Assembly: GCA_012270485.1 (NCBI GenBank)
Contig: JAAXIF010000105.1
Span: 57,088 to 121,087, forward strand
Source: Sphingobacteriales bacterium
GTDB taxonomy: Bacteria; Bacteroidota; Bacteroidia; Chitinophagales; Chitinophagaceae
DNA length: 64,000 bases
Reading direction: 5' to 3'
Below the pieces are notes generated by a model. It did no database searches. It was not told where the DNA came from and saw only the letters and a program-made list of their open reading frames with translations. Position 1 is the first letter of the stretch. Each line of letters starts with the position of its first letter. This document shows positions 8,391 to 16,868 of the stretch, piece after piece. The position numbers and the translations under genes were made by a program.

Positions 8391-9836
8391 ATGGTCAGAG
8401 TATCTAAGATTGACGATGTCTTCATGAAAGTTCATTGTGACGATGGACTTGCACGTGACCTTTACGATTTCTTTTCTTTTACAGTTCCGAATGCAAAATT
8501 CATGCCGTCCTATAAAAATAAATTTTGGGACGGAAAGGTTAGACTCTTTTCAATCAAAACAAAAAAGATTTATATTGGTTTACTTCCATATGTAGACGAG
8601 TTCTGTAGAGAACGTGGTTTTGAGTTTGGTGGTATAGAAGAAGTAATCGGAACTAAAACAAAGATTACAGACGAGGACGTAGATTTCTTTATTAATGGTG
8701 ACGACCTAATCCCAGGCTTGGGACTTCCTTTTCAACCACGTGATTATCAGATAGACGCATTCAAGACTGCAGTGCAATATGGAAGACAATTATTACTTTC
8801 ACCAACTGCAAGTGGAAAGTCATTAATCATATATATGTTATGTAGGTGGTATGAGGGTGAAATGTCCTTACCTAATGCAAAAACAGTTATCATAGTTCCT
8901 ACAACTTCTCTAGTAGAACAAATGTCAAAAGACTTTGAGGACTATGGATACAATAAAAAGATTTGTAAAATTTATTCGGGTCAGCCTGTTTTTGATTCGG
9001 ACATCACAATCACCACTTGGCAGTCATTTGCCAAGGCTCCTAAAAATGTCTTGGAAAGTTTCGACATTGTCATCGGAGACGAAGCACACCTCTTCAAAGC
9101 ACAAACACTAAAAGGTATTCTAGAAAAAATGAAACACACTGGTGTTCGTTTTGGAACAACTGGAACACTAGACGGGTCAGAGGTTCATAGATTACAACTA
9201 GAAGGTCTGTTCGGCCCAGTCAAGAAAGTAATATCGTCATACCAACTCATGGAAGAAGGAACCATTGCAAATTTAGAGATAGATTGTGTCATACTTCGTC
9301 ATACTAAACAGAAAAAAATGTCATACCAAGAGGAAATGGATTACTTGGTATCGAGTGATAGTAGAAACAAATTTATAACAAATTTAGTTGCAAGTCTTAA
9401 AGGTAATACATTAGTATTGTTTCAATACGTAGAGAAACATGGTGAAGTGTTATATCCTATGTTAGAAGGGAGAGTAAAAGACTTACACTATGTCTATGGT
9501 GGAACAGACACCGAAGATAGAGAAACAGTTAGAGAGGTTGTAGAAAAGTCAGAAGATAGTGTCATACTTGCATCATACGGAACCTTCTCTACTGGTGTTA
9601 ATATAAAGAAAATTGATAATGTAGTTTTTGCAAGTCCTTCTAAATCAAGAATCAGAAACTTGCAGTCCATTGGTCGTGGTCTAAGAAAGACCGAAGGTAA
9701 AGAAAAAATGAGATTATTTGATATTGCAGACGATTTACAATGTGATAATTTCACCCTTGGTCACCTCAAAGAACGTATAAATATTTACAACGAGGAAAAT
9801 TTTTCATACGAAATAAAACAATTTGACTTAGACTAA
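8391..9836 (+). CDS. uvsW: UvsW RNA-DNA and DNA helicase
   Basis: 481 residues (T4 UvsW 503). SF2 helicase that unwinds R-loops and branched DNA and shifts replication to recombination-dependent initiation. Walker A is PTASGKS (Lys143), the DEAH box is at 230-233, and the late motif QSIGRGLRK carries the arginine finger. The N-terminal 100 residues match the UvsW substrate-binding domain (KFMPSYKNKFWDGKVRLF). It starts two bases after the oxygenase stop. Confidence 0.95.
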   Translation: MVRVSKIDDVFMKVHCDDGLARDLYDFFSFTVPNAKFMPSYKNKFWDGKVRLFSIKTKKIYIGLLPYVDEFCRERGFEFGGIEEVIGTKTKITDEDVDFFINGDDLIPGLGLPFQPRDYQIDAFKTAVQYGRQLLLSPTASGKSLIIYMLCRWYEGEMSLPNAKTVIIVPTTSLVEQMSKDFEDYGYNKKICKIYSGQPVFDSDITITTWQSFAKAPKNVLESFDIVIGDEAHLFKAQTLKGILEKMKHTGVRFGTTGTLDGSEVHRLQLEGLFGPVKKVISSYQLMEEGTIANLEIDCVILRHTKQKKMSYQEEMDYLVSSDSRNKFITNLVASLKGNTLVLFQYVEKHGEVLYPMLEGRVKDLHYVYGGTDTEDRETVREVVEKSEDSVILASYGTFSTGVNIKKIDNVVFASPSKSRIRNLQSIGRGLRKTEGKEKMRLFDIADDLQCDNFTLGHLKERINIYNEENFSYEIKQFDLD

Positions 9837-10321
9837 TGGCAACCCCAAACGATTTACTAAAACAACAATACGAAGTAGTAAAACTGAAGACTGGTTCAGA
9901 GATTGTTGGTATGGTCAGAGAAACTCCCGAAGCATTACTTGTGACACTTCCTATGATATGTCACTTATCAGTTCAACAACCAATCAATCAAACACTTGCA
10001 ACCTTTTATCCGTATGCACCTTTGAGTGAAGACCCAATCATTAAGATTCCTTTTGACCAAGTGTTGCATAGAAGTAATATGAATTCTCAATTCATTCCGT
10101 TCTATGACGAAGCTTCTGCAAAGTGGTTGAAAATGGTTGAAGATAAAAACATTCCTCTAACGAATGACATTCATGCATCAAAAGATTACATGAGAAAAGC
10201 AGTTGACCAAATTCTTAAAAATGTCAGAGACGAAGATTTGTATGACGAGTTCTATGAAGAAGCACTCGAAGACGAATTCGAAAATGCAGTTCCACCAACC
10301 GATAAAAAGAAAATTCACTAG
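9836..10321 (+). CDS. Hypothetical protein with LSm/Hfq-like N-terminal barrel
   Basis: 161 residues, sharing its first base with the uvsW stop. The opening EVVKLKTGSEIVGMVRETPEALLV with TLPMICHLS has the strand pattern of phage Sm-like small beta-barrels (ligand-gated 'KLxTGEEIIG' openings). The rest is helical and ends in a very acidic tail with a basic terminus. A second protein with the same opening is encoded at 36080. RNA binding would be a guess. A terminator follows directly. Confidence 0.7.
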   Translation: MATPNDLLKQQYEVVKLKTGSEIVGMVRETPEALLVTLPMICHLSVQQPINQTLATFYPYAPLSEDPIIKIPFDQVLHRSNMNSQFIPFYDEASAKWLKMVEDKNIPLTNDIHASKDYMRKAVDQILKNVRDEDLYDEFYEEALEDEFENAVPPTDKKKIH

Positions 10322-10340
10322 TCCTAATTCTTAGGATTTT
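10322..10340 (+). terminator. Terminator after the uvsW operon
   Basis: TCCTAA (10322-10327) pairs with TTAGGA (10331-10336) over a 3-nt loop and is followed by TTTT. Short but well placed, two bases after a stop codon. Confidence 0.65.
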
Positions 10341-10420
10341 AATTTACCTATATAGTATCGTTATTACGAGAAGTTATAACATATTATTAGTAGTAATTAT
10401 ATTTACATAAGGAAAAAACC

Positions 10421-10588
10421 ATGACCAAAGCTATATTGATAGCGAAGAGCATGGTGAGTGAAATCGAAAACATTAGAGAATCAGCGATTTTATCAAAGGC
10501 TATCGAAGCAGTAGAATTCATAACACTGTTGACTCTTCCAATATTATTACCATTAGGTATTATGATAATATCCTCTAACGGGTATTAA
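10421..10588 (+). CDS. Membrane microprotein A (55 aa)
   Basis: Begins at ATG 10421 after AAGGA. An amphipathic charged N-terminal half is followed by one hydrophobic segment (about residues 33-51, ITLLTLPILLPLGIMII). First of six consecutive tiny membrane proteins. No family recognised; a holin, host-membrane modifier or superinfection factor are all possible. Confidence 0.6.
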   Translation: MTKAILIAKSMVSEIENIRESAILSKAIEAVEFITLLTLPILLPLGIMIISSNGY

Positions 10589-10611
10589 GCAAGGTTGTGG
10601 CGTAAAGGAAT

Positions 10612-10713
10612 ATGTCACAAAAAAAGATAGAACACATCAAGGAACGATTAGAGTTAATCACACTCTGTTCTATCTTTGTGCTTGCATTATTGGGAGTTAA
10701 TCCACCAACATGA
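10612..10713 (+). CDS. Membrane microprotein B (33 aa)
   Basis: ATG 10612 follows AAAGGAAT. Basic N-terminus (MSQKKIEHIKERLE), then a hydrophobic segment at 15-29, predicting N-in single-span topology. The gene contains a 12-bp perfect inverted repeat (10623-10634 / 10666-10677). Its TGA overlaps the ATG of the next gene. Confidence 0.5.
   Translation: MSQKKIEHIKERLELITLCSIFVLALLGVNPPT
10623..10677 (+). repeat. 12-bp perfect inverted repeat inside microprotein B
   Basis: AAAGATAGAACA at 10623-10634 and its exact reverse complement TGTTCTATCTTT at 10666-10677 enclose 31 nt. In RNA this would form a long stem covering most of the 33-codon gene, near its ribosome site. Confidence 0.7.
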
Positions 10714-10814
10714 TTGAGTATATACAAAACATTATTGAGTTCTGTAAACAATTCCCAGGCTGGTCAATTGCATTTTTCTTTTGTGGATATGTAATAGGGA
10801 GTGTATATTTCTAA
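10710..10814 (+). CDS. Membrane microprotein C (34 aa)
   Basis: ATG 10710 overlaps the previous stop (ATGA). A polar N-terminal half with a short amphipathic helix is followed by a hydrophobic C-terminus (WSIAFFFCGYVIGSVYF) that can span the membrane. Coupled translation is implied by the ATGA junction. Unknown function. Confidence 0.5.
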   Translation: MIEYIQNIIEFCKQFPGWSIAFFFCGYVIGSVYF

Positions 10815-10815
10815 C

Positions 10816-10998
10816 ATGGAATTTATAATCATATCAATTTTAGCAATTATCGTGTCTGCATTGTATCTTAAGTATGCACCTATGCACGATTTACGTATGG
10901 CAATCTATAGTGCAGAAGATTTGAACGCTGCAATGAACGTAAGAAAATTACAAAAGGAAGAAAATGAGTCTAGAAAAGAAAGCATTGCAAGTAGTTAA
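10816..10998 (+). CDS. Membrane microprotein D (60 aa)
   Basis: ATG 10816, one base after the preceding stop; a GTG at 10801 would add five residues. Hydrophobic residues 3-20 (FIIISILAIIVSALYL) form an N-terminal anchor and the rest is a charged helical cytoplasmic-type tail (RKLQKEENESRKES). Unknown function. Confidence 0.6.
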   Translation: MEFIIISILAIIVSALYLKYAPMHDLRMAIYSAEDLNAAMNVRKLQKEENESRKESIASS

Positions 10999-11137
10999 TT
11001 TATCTCCAAGTGAATCAATAGTGGAGAAAATTGTCGAGGTTCACCCCATGAAACAAGTTGCAGTCATGTCAGTTGTCCAAGTCCTCGTATTTGGATTCAT
11101 GTTATTGTCGTTTTGGACAATAGGACAATTTGTATGA
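10964..11137 (+). CDS. Membrane microprotein E (57 aa)
   Basis: ATG 10964 lies inside the end of microprotein D (35-nt overlap, different frame) and follows AAAAGGAAG, a good Shine-Dalgarno. A soluble N-terminal part (SLEKKALQVVNLSPSESIVE) is followed by a C-terminal hydrophobic segment at about 33-56. Unknown function. Confidence 0.55.
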   Translation: MSLEKKALQVVNLSPSESIVEKIVEVHPMKQVAVMSVVQVLVFGFMLLSFWTIGQFV

Positions 11138-11265
11138 GATATATAATATATACAATGGTTGCAATAACATTCTTTTACATTACAATTGGAGAAAAGGATA
11201 GAATGGGAACCCGTGCAATCATGAGAGAGAATGTTGTAGTATCGGGTGCATATATCCCTTCTTAG
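11134..11265 (+). CDS. Membrane microprotein F (43 aa)
   Basis: ATG 11134 overlaps the preceding TGA (ATGA). An N-terminal hydrophobic segment (YIIYTMVAITFFYITIG) is followed by a short polar tail. Last of the six-gene microprotein series; a terminator lies 42 nt downstream. Confidence 0.45.
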   Translation: MRYIIYTMVAITFFYITIGEKDRMGTRAIMRENVVVSGAYIPS

Positions 11266-11306
11266 TATATATCCCCGCTGGGACATAATTATTTTATCAT
11301 AGATTT

Positions 11307-11329
11307 CCCACATGTCTAGTGGGTTTTTT
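11307..11329 (+). terminator. Terminator closing the microprotein operon
   Basis: CCCAC (11307-11311) and GTGGG (11319-11323) pair over a 7-nt loop and are followed by six T. It separates the microprotein series from gene 55. Confidence 0.8.
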
Positions 11330-11355
11330 CAAAAAATTCAAAAAAATAAATATAT

Positions 11356-11393
11356 AAAAACCCCCTTACAATATAAGGATTTTTGTGTATAAT
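11356..11393 (+). promoter_or_regulatory. Gene 55 promoter, AAAACCC type
   Basis: An AAAAACCCCC block (11356-11365) runs into CCTTAC, followed 18 nt later by TATAAT (11388-11393). The first base of TATAAT is exactly 12 nt before the A of the gene 55 ATG. A CCTTA/TAAGG inverted repeat (11364-11368 / 11374-11378) lies in the spacer. Confidence 0.7.
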
Positions 11394-11399
11394 AGATAC

Positions 11400-11948
11400 A
11401 TGACTACTAAAAAACAAAATGAACACTATGTTAATAACAAGGAGTTCACACTAGCAGTCGCCGAGTATAACGAATCAGTTAAACTTGCCGAAGAAAAGGG
11501 TAAAACACCCCCAAGAATGACAGAATACATTGGTGAATGTATCTATAAAATTGCGACTCGATTATCGACTCGTCCTAATTTTATCAATTACACATATAGA
11601 GATGAAATGATATGTGATGCAATCGAGAATTGTATCCAATATATCGGAAATTTCAACAGAGAGAAATCAGATAATGCATTCGCATATATCACTCAAATCT
11701 GTTATTATGCCTTCCTAAGACGAATTCAAAAGGAGAAAAAACAAGTCTTTATCAAACAACAGGCAACAGACGCAGCTGGTATGATTACTGATGCATTTAA
11801 TACCATAGACGGAGAACACGACCCAACACTTATCAATACGAATGTTGAGTGGATGCAAGAGAATATGAATCGTGTCGACTATGAACCTCGAAAGTCAAGG
11901 AAATCAACAAAAAAGAAAACATCAAACTTAGAAAAATTTACTGAATGA
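11400..11948 (+). CDS. 55: Late transcription sigma factor gp55
   Basis: 182 residues (T4 gp55 185). It directs host RNA polymerase to TATAAATA late promoters, of which several perfect copies are in this window. The text EMICDAIENCIQYIGNFNREKSDNAF with AYITQICYYAFLRRIQKEKKQ corresponds to sigma region 2. The C-terminal NLEKFTE may be the sliding-clamp contact found at the end of T4 gp55. The ATG at 11400 is preferred over an upstream GTG (11385), because that GTG lies in the promoter. No Shine-Dalgarno: predicted leaderless mRNA. Confidence 0.93.
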   Translation: MTTKKQNEHYVNNKEFTLAVAEYNESVKLAEEKGKTPPRMTEYIGECIYKIATRLSTRPNFINYTYRDEMICDAIENCIQYIGNFNREKSDNAFAYITQICYYAFLRRIQKEKKQVFIKQQATDAAGMITDAFNTIDGEHDPTLINTNVEWMQENMNRVDYEPRKSRKSTKKKTSNLEKFTE

Positions 11949-13012
11949 AGATAGCATTACTGAATGATACCCATTGTGGTGTTCGTGGTGATATGATAGA
12001 AATGTCAAATTACCAAGGTCGATTTTATAATGAAGTGTTCTTCCCTTATTTGGACGAACATGACATTAAACACATAATACACTTAGGTGATTATTTTGAC
12101 CGAAGAAAGTATATAAATTTTGCTTCCATGAAAGCAAATATCAAACACTTTATCGAACCTATGAATGAACGTGGTATTACTATGGACTTGATTCTTGGTA
12201 ATCATGATACTTATTATAAGAATACCAATGAAGTCAATTCCCCCGAGTTGTTATTATACAACCAACCAAATGTGAATGTTATTCAAGAGTGTGAAGTAAA
12301 AGAGTATGACGGATTCAATATTGCACTTGTCCCATGGATTAATCCCGAGAACTATGCAGATGCAGTAGACTTTTTATTGTCTGCAAATGCAAGTTGGTGT
12401 ATGGGTCACTTTGAGTTTGAAGGTGCATTAATGATGCCAGGCATGACGTGTCAACATGGACTTGACCATTCTTATGTAAAAAGATTTGAGAAAGTATTAA
12501 GTGGACATTTTCACCAAAAATCTGAGTTTGCAAATATCAGATATCTTGGTTCTCAAATGCAATTTACTTGGTCAGATTATGGAGATAACAAATACTTCCA
12601 TATCTTTGATACTGATACACAAGAACTTTCACCTATTCTAAATCCAATTACAATGTTTGAAAAGGCATTCTATAATGACGAGAAAGAAACTTTTGAAACT
12701 ATTAGTAATGCAGATTATGAAAAATACAGAGGTAAATTTGTAAAAGTTATCGTAGTGAATAAAGAAAACCCATATTGGTTTGATACATTCTTAGATAAAT
12801 TACATTCTTCAAATCCACTACACGTTGCAGTTGTAGACGATAACAAACACATGGATTTCTATGGGGACGATGATATAGAAGATATCGAAGACACCCTAAC
12901 TATATTAAACAATTATATTGACGGACTTGAAATACAAGGAAAGAAAAAACCACTTTCCGATTTAATGACTTCTTTATATAATGAGGCTTTGGACGAACAT
13001 AACTATCTATGA
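11945..13012 (+). CDS. 47: Recombination endonuclease subunit gp47 (Mre11/SbcD-like)
   Basis: 355 residues (T4 gp47 339). Nuclease half of the gp46/gp47 complex that resects DNA ends for recombination-dependent replication. Metal-binding phosphoesterase motifs are clear: NDTHCG (Asp8, His10), LGDYFDRR (Asp49), GNHD (Asn86, His87, Asp88), and the later MGHFEF and LSGHFHQK histidine motifs. The ATG overlaps the gp55 stop, and the end overlaps gene 46 by 4 nt. Confidence 0.95.
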   Translation: MKIALLNDTHCGVRGDMIEMSNYQGRFYNEVFFPYLDEHDIKHIIHLGDYFDRRKYINFASMKANIKHFIEPMNERGITMDLILGNHDTYYKNTNEVNSPELLLYNQPNVNVIQECEVKEYDGFNIALVPWINPENYADAVDFLLSANASWCMGHFEFEGALMMPGMTCQHGLDHSYVKRFEKVLSGHFHQKSEFANIRYLGSQMQFTWSDYGDNKYFHIFDTDTQELSPILNPITMFEKAFYNDEKETFETISNADYEKYRGKFVKVIVVNKENPYWFDTFLDKLHSSNPLHVAVVDDNKHMDFYGDDDIEDIEDTLTILNNYIDGLEIQGKKKPLSDLMTSLYNEALDEHNYL

Positions 13013-14724
13013 TAAATTTTAAGAAAGTAAGATATAAGAACTTACTATCCAGTGGAAATAAATTTACTGAAATACAACTAGACAAACACCAAACAACACT
13101 TATCTTAGGTGATAATGGTGCTGGTAAATCTACACTTTTAGATGCATTGTGTTTTGGTTTGTATGGTAAAGGATTTAGAAATCTTAAGAAAGACCTTCTA
13201 ATCAATTCTGTAAATGGTGGAGGACTCATAGTAGTCGTAGAGTTCTCTATTGGTAAGAAACAATACAAAGTAATTCGTGGTGCAAAACCAAACAAATTCG
13301 AACTATATGTCAATGACGTGTTGGTCAATCAAGATGCAACAGTCAGAGATTATCAAGAACACTTAGAAAAGAACATACTCAAAATGAGTTATCGTTCCTT
13401 TACTCAAGTTGCAATCCTAGGGTCGGCAAACTTTACACCTTTCATGCAATTAAGAGCAGTTGAAAGACGTAAACTTGTAGAAGACCTTTTGGATATATCA
13501 ATCTTTTCCACAATGGGAGATATCCTAAAGAAAAAGATTTCTAACCATACTGTTGAGGTTAGAGAGAATAATCATGAAATCGAACTTCTTGAAGAAAGAA
13601 TTAATGGATTGAATGAACAACTTAATGCACTTCGTGAAAATAGAGATGCAAAAATATCAAAATATGAGAACACTGTTAATGAAACTCAAGAGAATATTAA
13701 TAACCTTTTGGGAGAAATAGATGAAAAGACGGAAAATGTGGTGGAGAAAAAATCCACCATCTCAGATAAAGATACTAAAGAAGATAGACTCAAACAAAGT
13801 GTCGACATGGAGGCTAGACTCGAGGACGCTCGAAGAAAAGCAGTTAAAGATATTGAATTCTACGAGAACAATGACGATTGTCCCACATGCAAACAGGGTT
13901 TAGATAGTGAACACAAGAAGAAACACATTAAGGAAAAAGAGGATAAGATTGCAGAAATCAAGGAGGCGGTGTCAAAACTCGAACTCCAAACTGAGGAACT
14001 CAATGACAGAATCCAAGAAATCAATGGAATCCAAGACGAGATAACTCAGATTCAAAAAGAGATTGGTATTCTTCAAACAGAAGTTGTATCTAACCAAAAG
14101 TTTGTTCAAAAGATTCAGAAAGAAATTGCAGAACTAAAAGCAGAAGGAAATGGTAATGGTGACGTTTCAGAACGAATCAATGATAGTGAAGACAAATTAG
14201 ATATTCTACATGCAAAGAAAGAAACACTTACAGAGAATGGACACTATTATGAAATTGCACAAGTGTTATTACGTGACCAAGGTGTAAGACAAAAGATTAT
14301 CAAACAGTATGTTCCAATCATGAACAAACTCATAAACAAGTATCTTGCACAATTAGAATTCTATGTAGGTTTTGAATTGAATGAAAAGTTTGAAGAAACA
14401 ATCAAGTCTAGATTTAGGGACGTATTCAAATATGATAACTTCTCACAAGGAGAGAAAATGAGAATCGACCTTGCACTTCTATTTACATGGAGAGCCGTTG
14501 CAAGAATGAAGAACTCAGTAAATACTAACTTATTGATATTAGACGAAGTTTTCGATTCTTCATTAGACTCACAAGGAACAGACGATTTCTTAAAATTACT
14601 AAACACCTTGACGGAAAAGACAAATGCATTTATCATATCTCATAAAGGAGAAACATTATATGATAAATTTAATGACGTTATTAGGTTTGAGAAATACAAA
14701 AACTTCTCAAGAATTGCAGAATAA
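13009..14724 (+). CDS. 46: Recombination endonuclease subunit gp46 (Rad50/SbcC-like)
   Basis: 571 residues (T4 gp46 560). ATPase partner of gp47. It has Walker A GDNGAGKST (Lys40), a long coiled coil from about 175 to 420 broken by a zinc hook CPTC near residue 291, an ABC signature NFSQGEKMRID near 476, and Walker B/D-loop LLILDEVFDSSLDSQG near 507. The architecture is complete and of normal length. Confidence 0.96.
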   Translation: MINFKKVRYKNLLSSGNKFTEIQLDKHQTTLILGDNGAGKSTLLDALCFGLYGKGFRNLKKDLLINSVNGGGLIVVVEFSIGKKQYKVIRGAKPNKFELYVNDVLVNQDATVRDYQEHLEKNILKMSYRSFTQVAILGSANFTPFMQLRAVERRKLVEDLLDISIFSTMGDILKKKISNHTVEVRENNHEIELLEERINGLNEQLNALRENRDAKISKYENTVNETQENINNLLGEIDEKTENVVEKKSTISDKDTKEDRLKQSVDMEARLEDARRKAVKDIEFYENNDDCPTCKQGLDSEHKKKHIKEKEDKIAEIKEAVSKLELQTEELNDRIQEINGIQDEITQIQKEIGILQTEVVSNQKFVQKIQKEIAELKAEGNGNGDVSERINDSEDKLDILHAKKETLTENGHYYEIAQVLLRDQGVRQKIIKQYVPIMNKLINKYLAQLEFYVGFELNEKFEETIKSRFRDVFKYDNFSQGEKMRIDLALLFTWRAVARMKNSVNTNLLILDEVFDSSLDSQGTDDFLKLLNTLTEKTNAFIISHKGETLYDKFNDVIRFEKYKNFSRIAE

Positions 14725-14732
14725 TATAAATA
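14725..14732 (+). promoter_or_regulatory. Late promoter TATAAATA upstream of the 500-aa late protein
   Basis: A perfect late box immediately after the gene 46 stop. Its first base is 13 nt before ATG 14738, the same spacing as at the portal gene, so +1 falls on the start codon. Confidence 0.8.
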
Positions 14733-14737
14733 GTAAT

Positions 14738-16240
14738 ATGAAATCATTCTCACAATTTACTAATCCAACATACGAAGGGGTCAAATTAGACTTACCTAAA
14801 GTTATATCTGAAGGGTCTAAAATGTCTAAAGGTGATTTATTTAAAAGACAAAATAGACAAGGATTCATTAACAAAGCAGAAGACGGAGTATTACTGGATA
14901 AAGACGGGAATGAATTAAAGATAAGAGATAAAGACCTTTGGAACGAATTGTCTAGTGAACTTGCAAGAGCAGGTGACGAAAAAGATTTAACACTATGGAC
15001 ACCTAAGAACTTCAAACAAGTGTTTGGAACTACATTAGGAAATGTTCTAAAAGGTGGTAATGGTTTCTCACCCGTAAATCAAAAAAATCCAACTGGTGAA
15101 GATTGGGAAGCTGGTATTGCAGTAGGACTTCAAAAATTAGGAAAAGGTATCGACTATAACTCACCCGAATGGTTGAGATTCGATAAGTATTGGACTGATT
15201 GGGAAGAGTCTGCAATGAAAACTGCGATAGATTTCAAAAACAAATTAGGTATAACAGAACTCAGACAAACTGGTGCAATGAAAGTGGGTGGACTTTCTAA
15301 AGAATGGAAAGGAACAAACACTACACCTAAAACCGACCTTATGGATAAGAGTGGTAAGATTAGAGTATCACTTAAAAAATCGGGTGGTTCTCAGTTAATG
15401 TCTGCTGGTAAATCAGAAGCAATATCTACAGTAGAAGCTGCAATGAGAGCATATGGAAATTCTTCCAGTGGTCAAAAAGAAGCACAAAAGTTAGTCAAAG
15501 AACTAGAAGAGAAAATGATTAAGTTATCTCATAAAGGTGCTGTAGGTGATTTAGAACAACTAAAAGGTAAAGACGATATATCAAGAGAAGAAGCAGACAA
15601 ACTTTCAGAATTAGATATTGGTCATAACTTTGCAAAAGAATTAAATGAAAGAATTGAAAAAACCTTTAACAATAATGACGACCTGAAAAAACTATTTTGT
15701 TATGAAGCTGCGACAGGTCATGCAAAGTTTGGTAAAGATACTTGGCCAACTGCTACAATGATTGCAACCTTCTATGAAGGTGGTGGTTTATCTCACGTTC
15801 AAAAATTAACAGACCCAATCAAACATGGTGGAGCACTTGCCTCAGGAAATGATTTTTATGTATCATTTAAATCAAGTGGTAAAAGTTCACCATATCTATC
15901 TTTAAGAAGTAAGAAAGCAAAACAAAAACTAAACATGGACACCCTCTCAGACATTGTATATAACGAGTGTGGTAATTCGAATCTATTTTTAACAGAAGAG
16001 GTTGAAAATCTCACTGAATCTCAGTTGATAAATAAACTTATAAAAATGTCAAAAGACTTTTCTTCAAAAGTTGCAAGAGCAGCTAAGAAGATTCTTGGAG
16101 AAATAACTAAGAGAATACAAAGTGCATTTAACTGGATTAAGAAACAAGGTCAAAAAATATGGAATGCAATATTGTATTTCTTTGGATTCGAAATATCAAA
16201 CGTGCAAGTCAAAGGAGGAGGGGTTTACCCGTTAGTATAA
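14738..16240 (+). CDS. Large late hypothetical protein with capsid-targeting-like N-terminus
   Basis: 500 residues from ATG 14738, chosen because it sits exactly 13 nt from the late box; a longer frame reaches back into gene 46. The N-terminus MKSFSQFTNPTYEGVK resembles T4 capsid-targeting peptides (MKTYQEFIAEA) with a YE-G junction as possible gp21 site. The middle is Lys/Gly rich and I cannot assign it to a family. Near the C-terminus an amphipathic/hydrophobic stretch (NWIKKQGQKIWNAILYFFGF) could act on membranes. A head-internal or virion protein is the likeliest role. Confidence 0.75.
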   Translation: MKSFSQFTNPTYEGVKLDLPKVISEGSKMSKGDLFKRQNRQGFINKAEDGVLLDKDGNELKIRDKDLWNELSSELARAGDEKDLTLWTPKNFKQVFGTTLGNVLKGGNGFSPVNQKNPTGEDWEAGIAVGLQKLGKGIDYNSPEWLRFDKYWTDWEESAMKTAIDFKNKLGITELRQTGAMKVGGLSKEWKGTNTTPKTDLMDKSGKIRVSLKKSGGSQLMSAGKSEAISTVEAAMRAYGNSSSGQKEAQKLVKELEEKMIKLSHKGAVGDLEQLKGKDDISREEADKLSELDIGHNFAKELNERIEKTFNNNDDLKKLFCYEAATGHAKFGKDTWPTATMIATFYEGGGLSHVQKLTDPIKHGGALASGNDFYVSFKSSGKSSPYLSLRSKKAKQKLNMDTLSDIVYNECGNSNLFLTEEVENLTESQLINKLIKMSKDFSSKVARAAKKILGEITKRIQSAFNWIKKQGQKIWNAILYFFGFEISNVQVKGGGVYPLV

Positions 16241-16241
16241 T

Positions 16242-16868
16242 ATGTTAGAATTGATAGACGAGGCTTCAAGAGTCTTACGCACACCACCACCTGAGTTCGA
16301 CTTCGAGAATCCACCCGAAGACCCAAAAGAAATTGAAAAGAACCTTGCAACTGCAATGGAACAATTTGGTGGTATTGGATTATCTGCAAATCAAGTTGGA
16401 TTAAACTACAGAGTTTTTGTTATGAGAACTGCAGATAAAGGAATCGTTGCATTTTTTAATCCCGAAATAACTAAAGTTTCACAAGATACAGATTTAATGA
16501 AAGAGGGTTGTCTATCTTTTCCCGACCTTTACCTTATGATAAAAAGGTCAAAAGAAATAGAATTTAAATATCAAGATGCAGAAGGTGAAGAACATACACT
16601 TTATCTTAATGGTTTAGGTGCAAGGTGTGTTCAACATGAGTGTGACCACTTGAATGGTATCCTATTCTTACAACGTGCATCTAGACTCAAATTAGAACGT
16701 GCATTGAAAGTTCGTCCTAAAGAGAGGAGAAAGAGAATTGAATATGAACAAAGAATGGCCTATGCAAGAGCAATCGCAGAACGTGAATCTAATCAGAATG
16801 CCGAACCTGATAACGGAACAGGAATCGAAGAATCTGATAGTGTGGTTCAAGAATCACAAGCATCTTAG
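16242..16868 (+). CDS. def: Peptide deformylase
   Basis: 208 residues. Removes the formyl group from new protein N-termini. All three motifs are intact: GIGLSANQVG (44-53), EGCLSFP (Cys90), and QHECDHLNG (His132, Glu133, His136), which bind the metal. The core ends near residue 175; a charged tail of about 35 residues (ERRKRIEYEQR and an acidic end) is unusual and overlaps the next gene in another frame. Phage deformylases are well known in marine T4-like phages. Confidence 0.93.
   Translation: MLELIDEASRVLRTPPPEFDFENPPEDPKEIEKNLATAMEQFGGIGLSANQVGLNYRVFVMRTADKGIVAFFNPEITKVSQDTDLMKEGCLSFPDLYLMIKRSKEIEFKYQDAEGEEHTLYLNGLGARCVQHECDHLNGILFLQRASRLKLERALKVRPKERRKRIEYEQRMAYARAIAERESNQNAEPDNGTGIEESDSVVQESQAS

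Noticed and set aside
9777-9784. TATAAATA inside the uvsW coding region
   Set aside because: Within codons for a conserved stretch, with no start codon or gene at a suitable distance; chance match in AT-rich DNA.
61-10680. A 15-nt sequence (TGTTCTATCTTTGTG) shared by the sheath gene end (62-76) and microprotein B (10666-10680)
   Set aside because: Encodes CSIFV in both by chance codon match; flanks are unrelated and no mobile-element features are present.
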